A DNA stretch of 64,000 bases from Parapristionchus giblindavisi (lineage: Eukaryota > Nematoda > Chromadorea > Rhabditida > Diplogasteridae). A program made the translations under genes and the position numbers. Of the stretch, positions 45,280-55,907 are shown one piece after another. Numbering within the stretch: the first letter of the stretch is position 1; each line of letters opens with the position of its first letter. A model generated the notes under the pieces. That model ran no database searches. It saw only the letters and a list, made by a program, of their open reading frames with translations, and was not told the origin of the DNA. The stretch lies in contig CALSFV010000067.1 in NCBI GenBank assembly GCA_943737045.1, forward strand, positions 434,001-498,000. The letters are read 5' to 3'.

Positions 45280-46630
45280 CTACTAGTCATTATCACTCCC
45301 GGACTCGATATCAATCACTACAACAAAGAATTATGTTGTGATCTGAGGCAATAACAGCACTGTTAGTAACAGTTTCATCAGTCGTATCTTTTTACCACAA
45401 ACGCAAAACATGGAGGGCGAATTATTATTATTTTCATTTACGTGATGCAAAGAAGCTCAAGAAGCATTGACATATTTGTATTTATAATGCAGAATGAAGG
45501 GGGAATGCATGAGATGATATAGAAGTTTATCCAGAGTCAATGAGGAATAGGAGTAATATGTTGAAGTGTTTCGTCAATTGTCATGCAATTATGTCTGACA
45601 ATGCCATACATTTATTGGATACATTGAGTATGTATATTACTTTTCTACCAAAATATTATCGATCAGCTAGTACTGTATTCATTCACAAGAGGCTCACTAT
45701 AATTTTGACTAGTTATTGAGGGACTCAAGACTGTGCGAAAATTGGAGTGGATCTCATCACAAACTACAATGCTGTATGTGAGTGCATATGTTCTTTTAAT
45801 TTGAAATAATACTGACGTCATTTCGAGTTTAAAAAAATATTCGTGGTGCTTTTCGGTAATGCACATAGAGTTTTGTTTCGAGTCCCTATAATTCTTCTTT
45901 GTAAACGATGTAGTATCTTCTAGTTGGAATACTTGTTTGTAGTCCAATTGTTGACTACTTCCTGCATCTATGTATTATTCAATAGGCTCACCCTAACTCT
46001 ATTCTTACTCTCGTACCTTCTCTTCTCCCTCTTCTGTATCTTTCTCTACCCATCTTCCTCCGTTCTTCTTTACCTCTTTCTCTATCTTTCTATTCTGCTC
46101 ATCTTCCCTCTTTGTTGTGTTGTATCCATATTCCTTGCATCACCCTTCTGTCTCCCACTATAGTTTCTACTCTCTACCCTTTACCTTCTACCCTCTACTC
46201 TATGTCTATCTATCTCTGTCTCTCTCTTTTTACACGCTTTCTCTACTTTCTGATCTCTGTTCTTTCTCTATCTGACCCTCTTCATACAGACTCTCGTCTC
46301 TTTCTAGTATTTCTATCAACAAATTCTCCCTTCGCTATAAATATAGGCCGAATAGTATTTCTCTTCAATACAATTCGGCCTATTTTTTATCTCTTTTCAT
46401 TCATTCATCTTATCATTTTATTGGGATTAATTCGAAAAAAATTCGAATCCACTAAAAGTTTAACCAACAATTCATTTCTTCATCTCGTTCCCACCCACAG
46501 TTTCTAATATTGCGATATCATACTCCCTTGTCATATTACTTTACCCTTTTCTATAGCAAAATTCTGTTTCTCAATCCAAGATAAGTTTCTCGACCATATG
46601 AGCTATCTTACGATTACATCTTTAAGAATT
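45280..46630. other. intergenic, pyrimidine-rich block, no gene supported
   Basis: From about 46,000 to 46,330 the plus strand is dominated by TCT/CCTC words, which keeps two plus-strand frames open without giving protein-like sequence. A perfect 10-bp hairpin (ATAGGCCGAA / TTCGGCCTAT, 46,343-46,384) follows. The region is bounded by the divergent starts of paralogue B and the dehydrogenase. Confidence 0.5.
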
Positions 46631-48659
46631 ATGAGTTCTGTCTTCGTTACCGGTGCCAATCGTGGAATCGGCCTCGGTCTTGTGAAGGAGTTACTGAAGA
46701 GAAAGGATGTCGGTGTCCTGTTTGCCACTCATAGAGCAGGAAGTGATGATAAGGTGACATGCACTTAAAAATCTTAATTATTTTACCCTTAAAACATAAG
46801 GTATTCCCTCTCTATGGTCTATATGTCCATAGCATTGACTTTAAAATTATCATGTCTCATAGCATATGAATAATAATAACAATTATTCACATATTCATTT
46901 CAGGATCTTCGATCAATCAAAGATCCAAGATTGCACGTACTTGAGATGGATGTTAACGATGACAGATCGATCGCTCTGGCTACTGACCAGGTACACAATA
47001 CCTTTACTTATTTTTAATTAGTATAAATACATACCCCCAATGTTACTACTCTGAATCTCTCTTTTTATGTCAAATTAGTTAGAATTGGTCTTATTTTAGG
47101 CAAACGAATGATCATATTATATCACTTTTTTGACGATTTTATTTTCATAACTACGGTTGCAACATGATATGACATCGATATTTTAAGGTTCGTGCGAAGG
47201 TTGGAGACGCCGGCTTGGATATTCTAATCAATAATGCTGGACTACTTGTTCCGTATGATACGAATGGAAGCGTCATTAGAAAGGTAAGCAATTCATCATC
47301 CATTGATTTTAATTAAACATCAATGAACGATTAGTTCTATCGTTAATAAAAAATATGAATAGTTCATGAAATAAAGAGATTACAGTCAATTTAAACCAAA
47401 TACAGAATACTCAAAATCACTGTTCATCTTCTATTTATCTAAACTGCATGGGATTTGCACTGGTTTTAATCTCGAGCAAACTGCGTAGCACATCACAAAG
47501 ACGAATTAATTGGTCATATTGTTACCCTTCCATCAAGCGAAAGTTAATCTTACAGGATTTGCTCAAACAATTCGACGTCAATTCCGCAGCTCCACTCATC
47601 GTTGCTCAGGTACCAACATATTATGAACGGTAATAATTGAAGAGATTTTATTTGAGAACTTCTTGGAGCTGCTCAAAAGGGCCGGTAAAGGATCAAAGAA
47701 GATGGCCAAGGTATATATCGATTAACCATATTCAGATCAAAGGATTCACTCGGTTTTCATTGTCAAAACACAATATCCTAATTACTTTCCGAGAAACTTC
47801 TCTCGCTCACTCAATAATTAAAACAAAATAGAAAAATTTAAAGGAACAGAAATTTCTTCACCTGATCATTTTAGTGTTTTTAGTTAGTGACAATATCTTC
47901 AATGTGGGGATCGATCGGAACGAACAGTGGTTCGTATGGAAGAGATGCTATTGCGTATAATATGAGCAAGGTAAATATTTATATGATACTTTCTAAAGAC
48001 ACTAGAACTTTCTTCCTTTTGCATATTCTATGCATGGTTTCCTCATACTTTTGAAACCATATTATTTGCAATAGAAAGTTCTTTCAATACCTCCAGGACG
48101 CCATCTCAGTGAAGAATATAATTTTGTTGAATATTTCAGGCAGCAGTCAATATGATGACCAAGACTCTCTCAACCGACTGGAAGGATTACGGTATCGTTC
48201 CGGTATCATTATGTCCCGGTTGGGTACAGACTGAAATGGGCGGATCTTCAGCTGCTATTACGGTAAGAGAATATCGATTGATAGAGAGTTATAATCAATT
48301 ATTTTGTTATTTGCTTGCAGGAAGTAACCTTTTATTTCAAAGACTCAATAGTTATCTAGTCGCTTCACGAGTTAGCTAGAACAGCGTTACACATATCTAA
48401 GCTCTAGCTACCTCGGAAGTGATAGACATTCGAAAATGCGTTTAATAGTTGTGGTATAGGTAAAACCAAACCATAACTAGAGTATCTTATATTTACACAA
48501 AACTACATAATTTATGACATAATCACTAATAATTCCTTAAAATCAATCATTCAGGTTGATGAATCGGCCTCCAATTTGATCTCGTCTATCATGGATAAAA
48601 TCACCGTTCAAAATTCTGGAGGGTTCTATGACCGAACAATGAAGATTATTCCTTATTAA
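46631..48659 (+). CDS. short-chain dehydrogenase/reductase (C-factor-like), 242 aa
   Basis: Eight exons: 46631-46753, 46904-46990, 47188-47283, 47556-47609, 47657-47710, 47884-47970, 48140-48262, 48555-48659; 729 nt in frame. Classical SDRs reduce or oxidise carbonyl/hydroxyl groups with NAD(P)H in a Rossmann fold. Seen: TGANRGIG cofactor loop (7-14), LEMDVNDD adenine-side motif, NNAG (85-88), VTISS at the end of strand 5 (140-144), catalytic Tyr163 and Lys167 in AYNMSK, and PGWVQTEMGG after strand 6. No signal peptide, so cytosolic. The combination resembles bacterial C-factor and nematode C-factor-like SDRs. Substrate unknown. Length is normal for the family. Confidence 0.93.
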
Positions 48660-48881
48660 GAATAGAAAAAGCCCTCTATTCTCAAACTTTTTCTAATGCT
48701 ATATAGACTGTAAACTGTTTCCGCATAAATATATCATATTTGTTGTAATCATTAAAGCACCTCGAATTTTCGTGACTAAACAGGTCAACGAGAAGTATAG
48801 ATCACATCTCTCTGAATACACAACAAATCCACGTACCCCTTCTTAAAAAAACAATTCACGATATTATATAGATATTATACA

Positions 48882-49285
48882 CAGTAACGACGAAAAGTAT
48901 TCGCCCAAAACTTTGCAATGTCATAACTTTTGACTCAGATGAGCAATCGGGCTGATGTTTTGGCGGCATACTATAGTGCTAGTGGGCATCATATCCTACT
49001 CGAATCGATCACATAGCGGATTCTACTCCTCAGCAAACGTTGTTCATACACTGTTAACAACAAGTCTCAGAAAAATCCAGTTGAGGAAATAATTATCGAT
49101 AAGTAAGTACTAAGTGGTTCCAGGATCGCTACACAATAATACGCCGACGAATTATAATAACGTCAGTAGGATATGATGCCCACTAGCACTATAGTATGCA
49201 GCCAAAACATCAGCCCGATTGCTCATCTGAGTCAAAAGTTATGACATTGCAATTTTTGGGCGAATACTTTTCGTCGCTACTGTAT
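48882..49285. mobile_element. MITE with mariner-like ends
   Basis: Terminal inverted repeats of about 125 bp: CAGTAACGACGAAAAGTATT at the left, AATACTTTTCGTCGCTACTG at the right, flanked by TA-rich sequence. Inside, both arms carry GAGCAATCGGGCTGATGTTT and its mirror. No transposase. TA target use and a CAGT start suggest mobilisation by a Tc1/mariner transposase. Confidence 0.8.
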
Positions 49286-49299
49286 ATAGATAATATATA

Positions 49300-49677
49300 G
49301 TTTGAGAATTGGCAAAAAAAGTATTCTATTGAAAGCGAAGGTGCATCGGGGCACAGTTGAACAACTTTGAAATGCCCCTGCATTTCCTTTAACGAAAAAT
49401 CTCGATCCAATACATATTCTTTTACTTGTAAACGAAAGAGTGAATCTGATGAAGATTGTTTGATTGAAGGGTCTCTATAAAACGATAGTACATATTCTAT
49501 AGTGCTTGTCGAACTAGACAAACGGGAGTCGTTAAAATTCCTTTCACTCTCATCATGATACGAAGAACAATCGAAACTACGAGGGACTCCCGTGTACACC
49601 TTGAAATTTGTTACTACATTGACCTCTAGTAAAGGTCTACTTCTTATGTGCTTCACCACACCAGTTCGTCTCTTCAC
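49300..49677 (-). CDS. uncertain ORF, no family
   Basis: A single open minus-strand frame begins MKRRTGVVKHIRSRPLLEVN and continues with serine-rich, mixed sequence (DSRLSSSTSTIEYVLSFYRD) for about 125 codons before running into the MITE. It is longer than expected by chance in AT-rich DNA, but it has no known domain, no signal peptide and lies just upstream of a collagen promoter on the other strand. It could be an orphan gene or chance. Confidence 0.25.
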
Positions 49678-49751
49678 AGCGCAGTGTTCCCTACTGTCTA
49701 ATTGCCTGTGTTAATAACACGAATCTAACAAGGTCATCTGTTCAATGAGAC

Positions 49752-49759
49752 TATATAAG
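49752..49759 (+). promoter_or_regulatory. TATA box of the collagen gene
   Basis: TATATAAG lies 55 bp before the collagen start codon, the expected arrangement for a strongly expressed cuticle gene. Confidence 0.6.
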
Positions 49760-49806
49760 ATATTAGTGGTGGTGAGAACATCAGCGCAGTGTGCATCACA
49801 GCGACC

Positions 49807-50986
49807 ATGGACTCGGAGAACGCCCATAAGATAAAGGTACAACCTTTCTGAAAGCAATTCTGACCCTTATCTCTGCCACAATATTTAAGTTTTGTGCATG
49901 ACCAATGAGAAGCTAAGTTCTATTGGTTATAAGACAGTAGCCTAATTTATTAGTGGTCATATCATTTTATGATTCCAGGCCTATCGTATCGTAGGATATG
50001 CAGCAGTATGTTTCTCATCCATCGCAGTTCTCTCATTAGCTGTCACCCTTCCCCTTGTATACAACTATGTCCATCAACTCAAGCACAGCACTCTCCATGA
50101 GTTGGCTAACTGCAAGGTAAACTTAAGCGTTGTTTATTTGTTGCTTTCATTTAGCGTTTTGTAAATTTAAACCGATGACTTATCTTAAGTTCAGAGCATA
50201 GTTAAATGTACTTAGTTGTGATTAACCTTGTTTTTATTAAAGGGTACTGCCCGTGATGTTTGGACTGATGCAATGTCCATGAAGGTTCTTCCTGGACATA
50301 ATCGCACTTCTCGTCAATCAGGCTATGATCTTCCAGTTGAAGCTCTCCCTGAGGTCAGACAAGAGCCATCATGCAATGGATGTTGCCTTCCTGGACCCGC
50401 TGGACCCCAAGGAGCTCCCGGAAGACCCGGAACTCCCGGACGTCACGGAGCTCCTGGATCTGCCGGAAACCCTGGACGTCCCCTCGGTCAACCTTGCGTT
50501 CCCCTCACTCCTCCTCCATGCCAACCCTGCCCCGCTGGACAACCCGGAGCTCCCGGAGCACCTGGAGCACCTGGAAACGATGGAGCTCCCGGAGCTCCAG
50601 GAGAGAAGGGACCTGATGGATTCCCTGGAGAGGATGGATCTCGCGGAAATGATGGACAACCTGGAAACAATGGAAACGACGGACAACCTGGAGCTCCCGG
50701 AAAGAACGCTGAGAACGGCCGCCCTATCCCTGGACCTCCCGGACAGCCCGGCAGACCCGGAGCCCAAGGACCCGTCGGACCCGCTGGTAGACCCGGAAAC
50801 GATGGCCGACCTGGTAACAACGGATCTCGTGGACAGCCCGGTGCTCCCGGAGCTCCCGGTAACGATGGAGCCCCTGGCCAGCCTGGACAGGACGGAAATG
50901 CTGGACCTGAAGGAGAGAAGGGTATCTGCCCCAAGTACTGCGCTCTCGATGGAGGAATCTTCTTCGAAGATGGAAGTCGCCGTTAG
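49807..50986 (+). CDS. cuticle collagen, 303 aa
   Basis: Three exons: 49807-49836, 49979-50116, 50243-50986. Cuticle collagens are secreted by the hypodermis and trimerise into the exoskeleton. Layout: short cytosolic N-terminus ([10 protein letters not shown]), a membrane segment (about 11-40, [19 protein letters not shown]), a pre-cleavage region with a furin-type RTSR site (77-80, homology box A), a cysteine cluster CNGCC (100-104), a first Gly-X-Y block from 107, a cysteine-rich break ([12 protein letters not shown]), a long second Gly-X-Y block with one short break ([10 protein letters not shown]), and a C-terminal [19 protein letters not shown] that follows the Gly-X-Y repeats. Cysteine clusters flank the triple helix as in C. 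elegans col genes and make inter-chain disulfides. Codon use is strongly biased to GGA and CCC/CCT, as in highly expressed collagens. Long open frames on the other strand are a by-product of the repeat. Confidence 0.97.
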
Positions 50987-51442
50987 ATTTGTTCATAGAG
51001 TTCATGACTTATCTGTCCATAAATGGTTCAACCCTCAGGTGTATTGTTGCAAAATGAAGAAAAGATCCAACGATGATGGTACAATATTATCACGATATAT
51101 TTCTTAGGTCAAGTTCATAGGAGCGTTAAAAGGGAACAAGAAAAGAAACCTATTATTATCTTATCAAAGAATAATTGGAAATTCGAAATTATTTCTTCCG
51201 AATTGTAATCCTTCCATACCACATTGAATATTTGTACAAAAATTATGAGCTACACTATCGACGAGCCTGATTATGTCGTTTTCGCATAATTTCACTGTCA
51301 AATCAGTTCTTTACACCTCCAAACAAATTCTAGCATTGCATTAACATGCAACACATTAGATTCATTCACAAATAATTTTATTATTAATAGAATATGAATA
51401 TGAATACAAATGGAACAATATTTCTAATTCATTCTCTTCAAC

Positions 51443-52658
51443 TCAGCAGAATCCACAAGTAGCAGGACATTGTACTCTCATCAGTGGTTCATACAATGAA
51501 TTATGGCAGTAATTTCTGCAATGTATTCAATTTATTTGTTTATTTATCTCAACGTAGAAACAATAGGATTTCGGCATAATCTGTCTTTTTTTCTCAAATT
51601 ATATAGTCTGAACCATAACTTTAAGAGCATACATTACCACTTATACACTTTAACAACTCACATTCTCTGTGGACAATCGGACTTCCCAGTTGAAGGATTT
51701 ATCTGATCGAAGCAACCTCCTGTATTATGTTTAATTATAGCTATAACTATACAAATATGTTATTTTTATTTATTTCTCATAGATCCAAACGATATGGCAA
51801 CATTGGTAACTACAATTAAATAAAGGAATGTGGAAGATGTGTGGTGGGGAAAGGCAGGGAGAGTGCAGGTATTTCTAGACTCAAGTAAGGATTAATACCA
51901 AATAATATTATCTAATTTGGCCAAATATTACCAGATGATGGTGAAATATTGCAGAAATTACACGCCTTCGGACATTGTTCGATCATAACTGAAAGAATCA
52001 CTGTGAATACAAAGTTGAATGTCAGCATTATAGAAAGCCCTAATTTTAATCGGATACCTTCTTTGTACACAGGATCGGAGCAGAGATAAGCTTTAGAGGG
52101 GCAGTCTGACACTCCAGTTAAAGGATTCAGCTTATCTTGGCACGCTGAACTTAACTTACGTAGATTAATTAAGTTAGTCTAGTAAATTAAAATTAAAAGT
52201 TAAATAAGTAGACCATGATTACTTGAAGTTGTCACAGGTCTTCTGGTTGTTGTTCTTGTTGTTGTTGTTGTAGGGACTGTAGGTAAGAGAAAACAGCACC
52301 CCTTACGGTCTTCTTGTAACTCACAAATTGACGAGAACAGTCCACTATTATAACAATCCGCCGTATTAAAACACACTGAACAGAATTCAATATTTTGATG
52401 AATGAAATGAAACTGTGGTCTCTTTTATATAACAAACTTTTGAATTATATTGTATTAGAAATGGGCATTTTAAAATTAAACGAATGCTTCAATCAAAGCG
52501 ATTTACAACAAAAAGCAAAACAAAAGCCAAGTGGAATAGTTTCTTTTTTTCGACGGGTGTTGCTTAGAAAATATAAACCGACGTTGTTGAGGCGTGTCGC
52601 AACTCTCCACTATCAGTATGAGAGTTGATGCTGATAGCAAAGTCGTCAGAATCATCAT
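51443..52658 (-). CDS. secreted protein with two ShKT domains, 167 aa
   Basis: Six exons: 52583-52658, 52223-52375, 52058-52144, 51932-51988, 51662-51719, 51443-51515; 504 nt in frame. Signal peptide MMILTTLLSASTLILIVES, then a cysteine motif (CFNTADCYNSGLF, SSICEL, GCCFL), a Thr/Arg-rich linker (VPTTTTTRTTTRRPVTT, likely O-glycosylated), then two ShKT modules: CQDKLNPLTG to CPKACNFC and CFDQINPSTG to CPATCGFC, each with six cysteines and the closing CPxxCxFC. ShKT domains are common in nematode secreted and surface proteins, often beside enzyme domains; no enzyme domain is present here. Whether it binds channels is unknown. The start is the first of two adjacent ATGs. Confidence 0.87.
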
Positions 52659-52710
52659 CGTTACTGATAACACAATAGCCGTTGGAAATGTTAGCCTCTA
52701 TAGTTGATCA

Positions 52711-52720
52711 TGCTTATAAA
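52711..52720 (-). promoter_or_regulatory. TATA box of the ShKT gene
   Basis: Minus-strand TTTATAAGCA lies about 55 bp before the start codon at 52,658. Confidence 0.5.
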
Positions 52721-53559
52721 CCCCCAGGGGATTAAACGAATCATAATCATAGTCAAAATCGTTGAGATGAAAAACTAACGATTAATTTTTTTAAAAAGAT
52801 GATATGTGACGGTCGCTGATATATCATCACAATGAAATGTACAGTATAAAAAGAATAGAGATCTTTCAAAACGATATAAATTTCTTCGTTTTAAAGCTAC
52901 AGGACCCCAAATTTATGTACATTTACCTGAGAATCGAAGCATAGTCATACTCCGCTGAAATAAATGATACGTTTAAATACGCCGCCTTGCTTGTCCAAAT
53001 CTCTGATCTTCTGAAATTTTATCTGAAACGACAGAAACATATGTCTAAAAAAGTATTTTTTGATATTTCTTCTAATTATAAGAAGTTCCAGGTTCACTAT
53101 TATGACTTTTGTGAAACGTAGACCATATCTGCATATCAATGTAAATTATGTGCACTTGATTTCCGATCACAAGGATTTGGTCTGGATCCCATTTACTGTC
53201 TTAAGAAACATAATTTTTGTGAAGGTCTTCGTAAAACAATTCAATTCGATGTCGTGATTTTGTCCTTAGAAATGAAGAATTCCGTCAATATATTCTAGTA
53301 TTGAAGAGATCGAATAGTGTAATTAATGAGGGTTGTTTATGCCTCCGTAAAGAACAATGCACTTTGATACAATGCACCTGATTTGATTGTCAAGTTTTGC
53401 AATAGCCAGATGTGTCAGTAATATATCGACAGTTCATCAACAGGAAAACACCATTGATTACCCGAGTTAAACGAAGATCACTCAGGTATCAGAGGTGCCA
53501 TTGGAATATTTCTAAGGAAAAAATTATCATTATTGTTTTATCGATATGATGAACGTTAG

Positions 53560-53668
53560 ATATAAATATAAATATAAAATAATATAGTATATTATTATTT
53601 TTATATTATTTTTATTATTATTATATTATTTTTTATTATTATAATTATTATTTTATTATTAATTTTAC
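53560..53668. repeat. AT low-complexity tract
   Basis: Runs of ATATAAATATAA and TATTATTTTTATTATTA fill about 100 bp. A simple repeat. Confidence 0.85.
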
Positions 53669-54189
53669 TGTCGCGCGTACTTTGGAACTATGCCAATCTC
53701 TATATAATTCTCTTATCATTACGGATTCTGTTATCAATCATATGAAATCGTGTGTAGTCAGGGAAGAACGACATAATGATCATATCAAGACTGCTGTAAA
53801 CATTGGATGTAATCTCGAAGATGTTACTCAGGAAAAATGGAAAAAGTATATCATAATTGAAAATCTCGACAACCGTAAAGGAAGGAACGATGTTACTGCT
53901 AAAAAAACGTATTTTTCGAATTTTTGTTTCACCATTTGAGTAGAAATCGCACCAAATTCAATATCGAAGTTCATGTTGATTTGGGTAAATTTTTTGAAAC
54001 AGATTCGGAATCGGCGTCGAAAACTGATTTTAATAACGATATTCTCTCTTTCATGATTCACTATTCGAAAAGGATCAAGTATAGCGGCTTTGATTTTGAA
54101 TAACGTCTTCAGTAGCTGATCAAAAGAAGATGAACGAAGAATTATTTATGATAGAAGTACCCCTTGTATGGGACCTCATCACGCCCAGA

Positions 54190-54270
54190 CCATTCAGTCG
54201 TTTAGTGGCAACCATTCCCCTACCCCAATGGTTCTGTGCTTGATAAAGGTCTTTAAACTGTTAAACATTG
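54190..54270 (+). repeat. short dispersed repeat, second copy
   Basis: CGTTTAGTGGCAACCATTCC then CCAATGGTTCTGTGCTTGAT is the reverse complement, with few changes, of the sequence at 38,403-38,470 inside paralogue A. Confidence 0.65.
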
Positions 54271-54489
54271 AGAACATATATAAATATCAATTAAAAATAC
54301 TTTGAATATATGTTGTTCTTTGGTTGTCTGAAACACTTGCATCCATAATAGACACGGAAAATATCAAGTTGTAGAACATTCTAGAGATTCGTCCAATGAT
54401 ATTTTGAATATTCAAAGAAGGAACAGGAACGATGAAATAAATCTTTCATTTGTCATCAAAAACATCGTGGTGCACGTTTCATGTGTGTC

Positions 54490-54523
54490 TTTATAACGTC
54501 CTTGCAGACGTTATAAAGACGGA
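54490..54523. repeat. perfect 14-bp hairpin
   Basis: GTCTTTATAACGTC, a six-base loop CTTGCA, then GACGTTATAAAGAC. A perfect stem, isolated in intergenic DNA. It may be a foldback remnant or a structured RNA; nothing nearby decides. Confidence 0.75.
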
Positions 54524-55907
54524 AATTAGTAAGATTACGGTAGTATTTTTATGTTGTTTTATTTCCCCTTTTTTGGCCTGATAGTATGATGCCTCAATGA
54601 ATCAACACGAATTGGTATTCGACAAATATACGAGATCGAAAAATATCTGTGCAAAATATGACATATTTTTTTAAATGTCATCGACTAGAGAAGAGATTCT
54701 TTTCAGGGCAAATTTGTGATTTGTCTTGATGGCATTAGAGAAATTCCCCTTTCCTCAAGATCGGAGATAGACCAACTATTACTTTTCTTCGCAAGTTATC
54801 CGATTTAAAGAAGGTATGGTACTAATAAAAAATAATTTCAGTAAGTATTATTAAATTGACAATGATAAAATTTGTCTAACTTATCATAAGGAGATCAAAA
54901 ATTATCTTGAATCTCGTTGTTTGTTATATTGTTTTTGCTGAACTGCATGGAATGAATGTCCCTAATTGATCCCTATTTGATCTTTTTTTAGTCGTTAGTT
55001 GTTCCATTAAACACATCTCCTACTGTGATGATGTTATTTGTTTGCAACATATCCATCTAAATCCTCTTCGCTTTCTTATTATTCTAGAATATTCTTCAGT
55101 TACTCTTCTTTATCACAAATGCAAGAGAATCACAAAGCTAGCAAATAAATAATAATAGGTAGAGCCGAATATCGACCGCGGCTTAACTAAAAGCATACAA
55201 AGGCACGAGTAAATTCACAATCGTGATCAAGATTAAAAGAGCACACTCTAACAAAAAGAGCATTCATACAATTATAACAGAAATATAAGGGAGAAAACAT
55301 TTCACAAAGGTCCCTTCGTCCCACTTTCGAAGCCAGAGGCTAACGAAATAGTATGAGAAATGTAGAGGCCTTTGAAACGGGCTCCCTTAAGTGCTTCCCG
55401 TATTAAGCATTTAAGCAAGAATGAGAAAACGAGAAAGTTATGGGTGTCGCAGTACAAAAAACTTCGAATATTGGACAAAATACATATGAAAGTGAGATCA
55501 CTTTAACGTAAAGAGTAAAGACATTGACAAGTCAAGAAATCGGAATAGAATTGTGCAAGAAATGCTGCTAGAATCTGAATACTATGACGATTCGAATATC
55601 GAATCACTCAATTATATATTGCAAAGAGGAAAATGAGTCATAAGGAACGGTTGCCCGTAGTTTGAGTCGTTACAGTAGTCTCCTACGAAACAGTCTACGT
55701 GTATAGTGGTGCGTGAAGTGCAGAAGGTGGGACGACGTTTCTAAGCTGATAGATCGGGCGATGAAGACACCCTTCGTAGAGGAATATCCACATGTTGTCG
55801 GAGTGAGTTGCCAGTCTGAACAGATGCGATTAAAATATTCAGAGAATATAATAGAATAGAATACGATCGCTGATCCACGATCACTAGTGTTTTAGCAAGA
55901 AAATACA

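Larger units (their letters stand above)
52721..55907. other. intergenic, 3 kb, no gene supported
   Basis: AT-rich with only short open frames. One plus-strand stretch at 53,060-53,257 and one at 53,682-53,939 are open but have no splice partners or recognisable motifs. A TATTATTATT low-complexity tract is at 53,560-53,665, a hairpin at 54,490 and a repeat copy at 54,190 (listed separately). 55,150-55,907 is probably the 3' flank of the SWEET gene. Confidence 0.45.

Noticed and set aside
45924..46507. Two long plus-strand ORFs rich in Leu, Ser and Phe
   Set aside because: They lie in a TCT/CCTC-rich tract, which lacks stops by composition. No start context, splice sites or protein-like composition.
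49210..49299. C-terminal extension of the 49,300-49,677 ORF
   Set aside because: This part is the inverted terminal repeat of a MITE, so it cannot be original coding sequence.
50325..51107. Long overlapping ORFs in other frames and on the minus strand of the collagen exon (up to 260 aa)
   Set aside because: They arise because Gly-X-Y codon repeats (GGA CCN) keep all frames open. The sequences are periodic shadows and only the frame with the signal-anchor and C-terminal cysteines is real.
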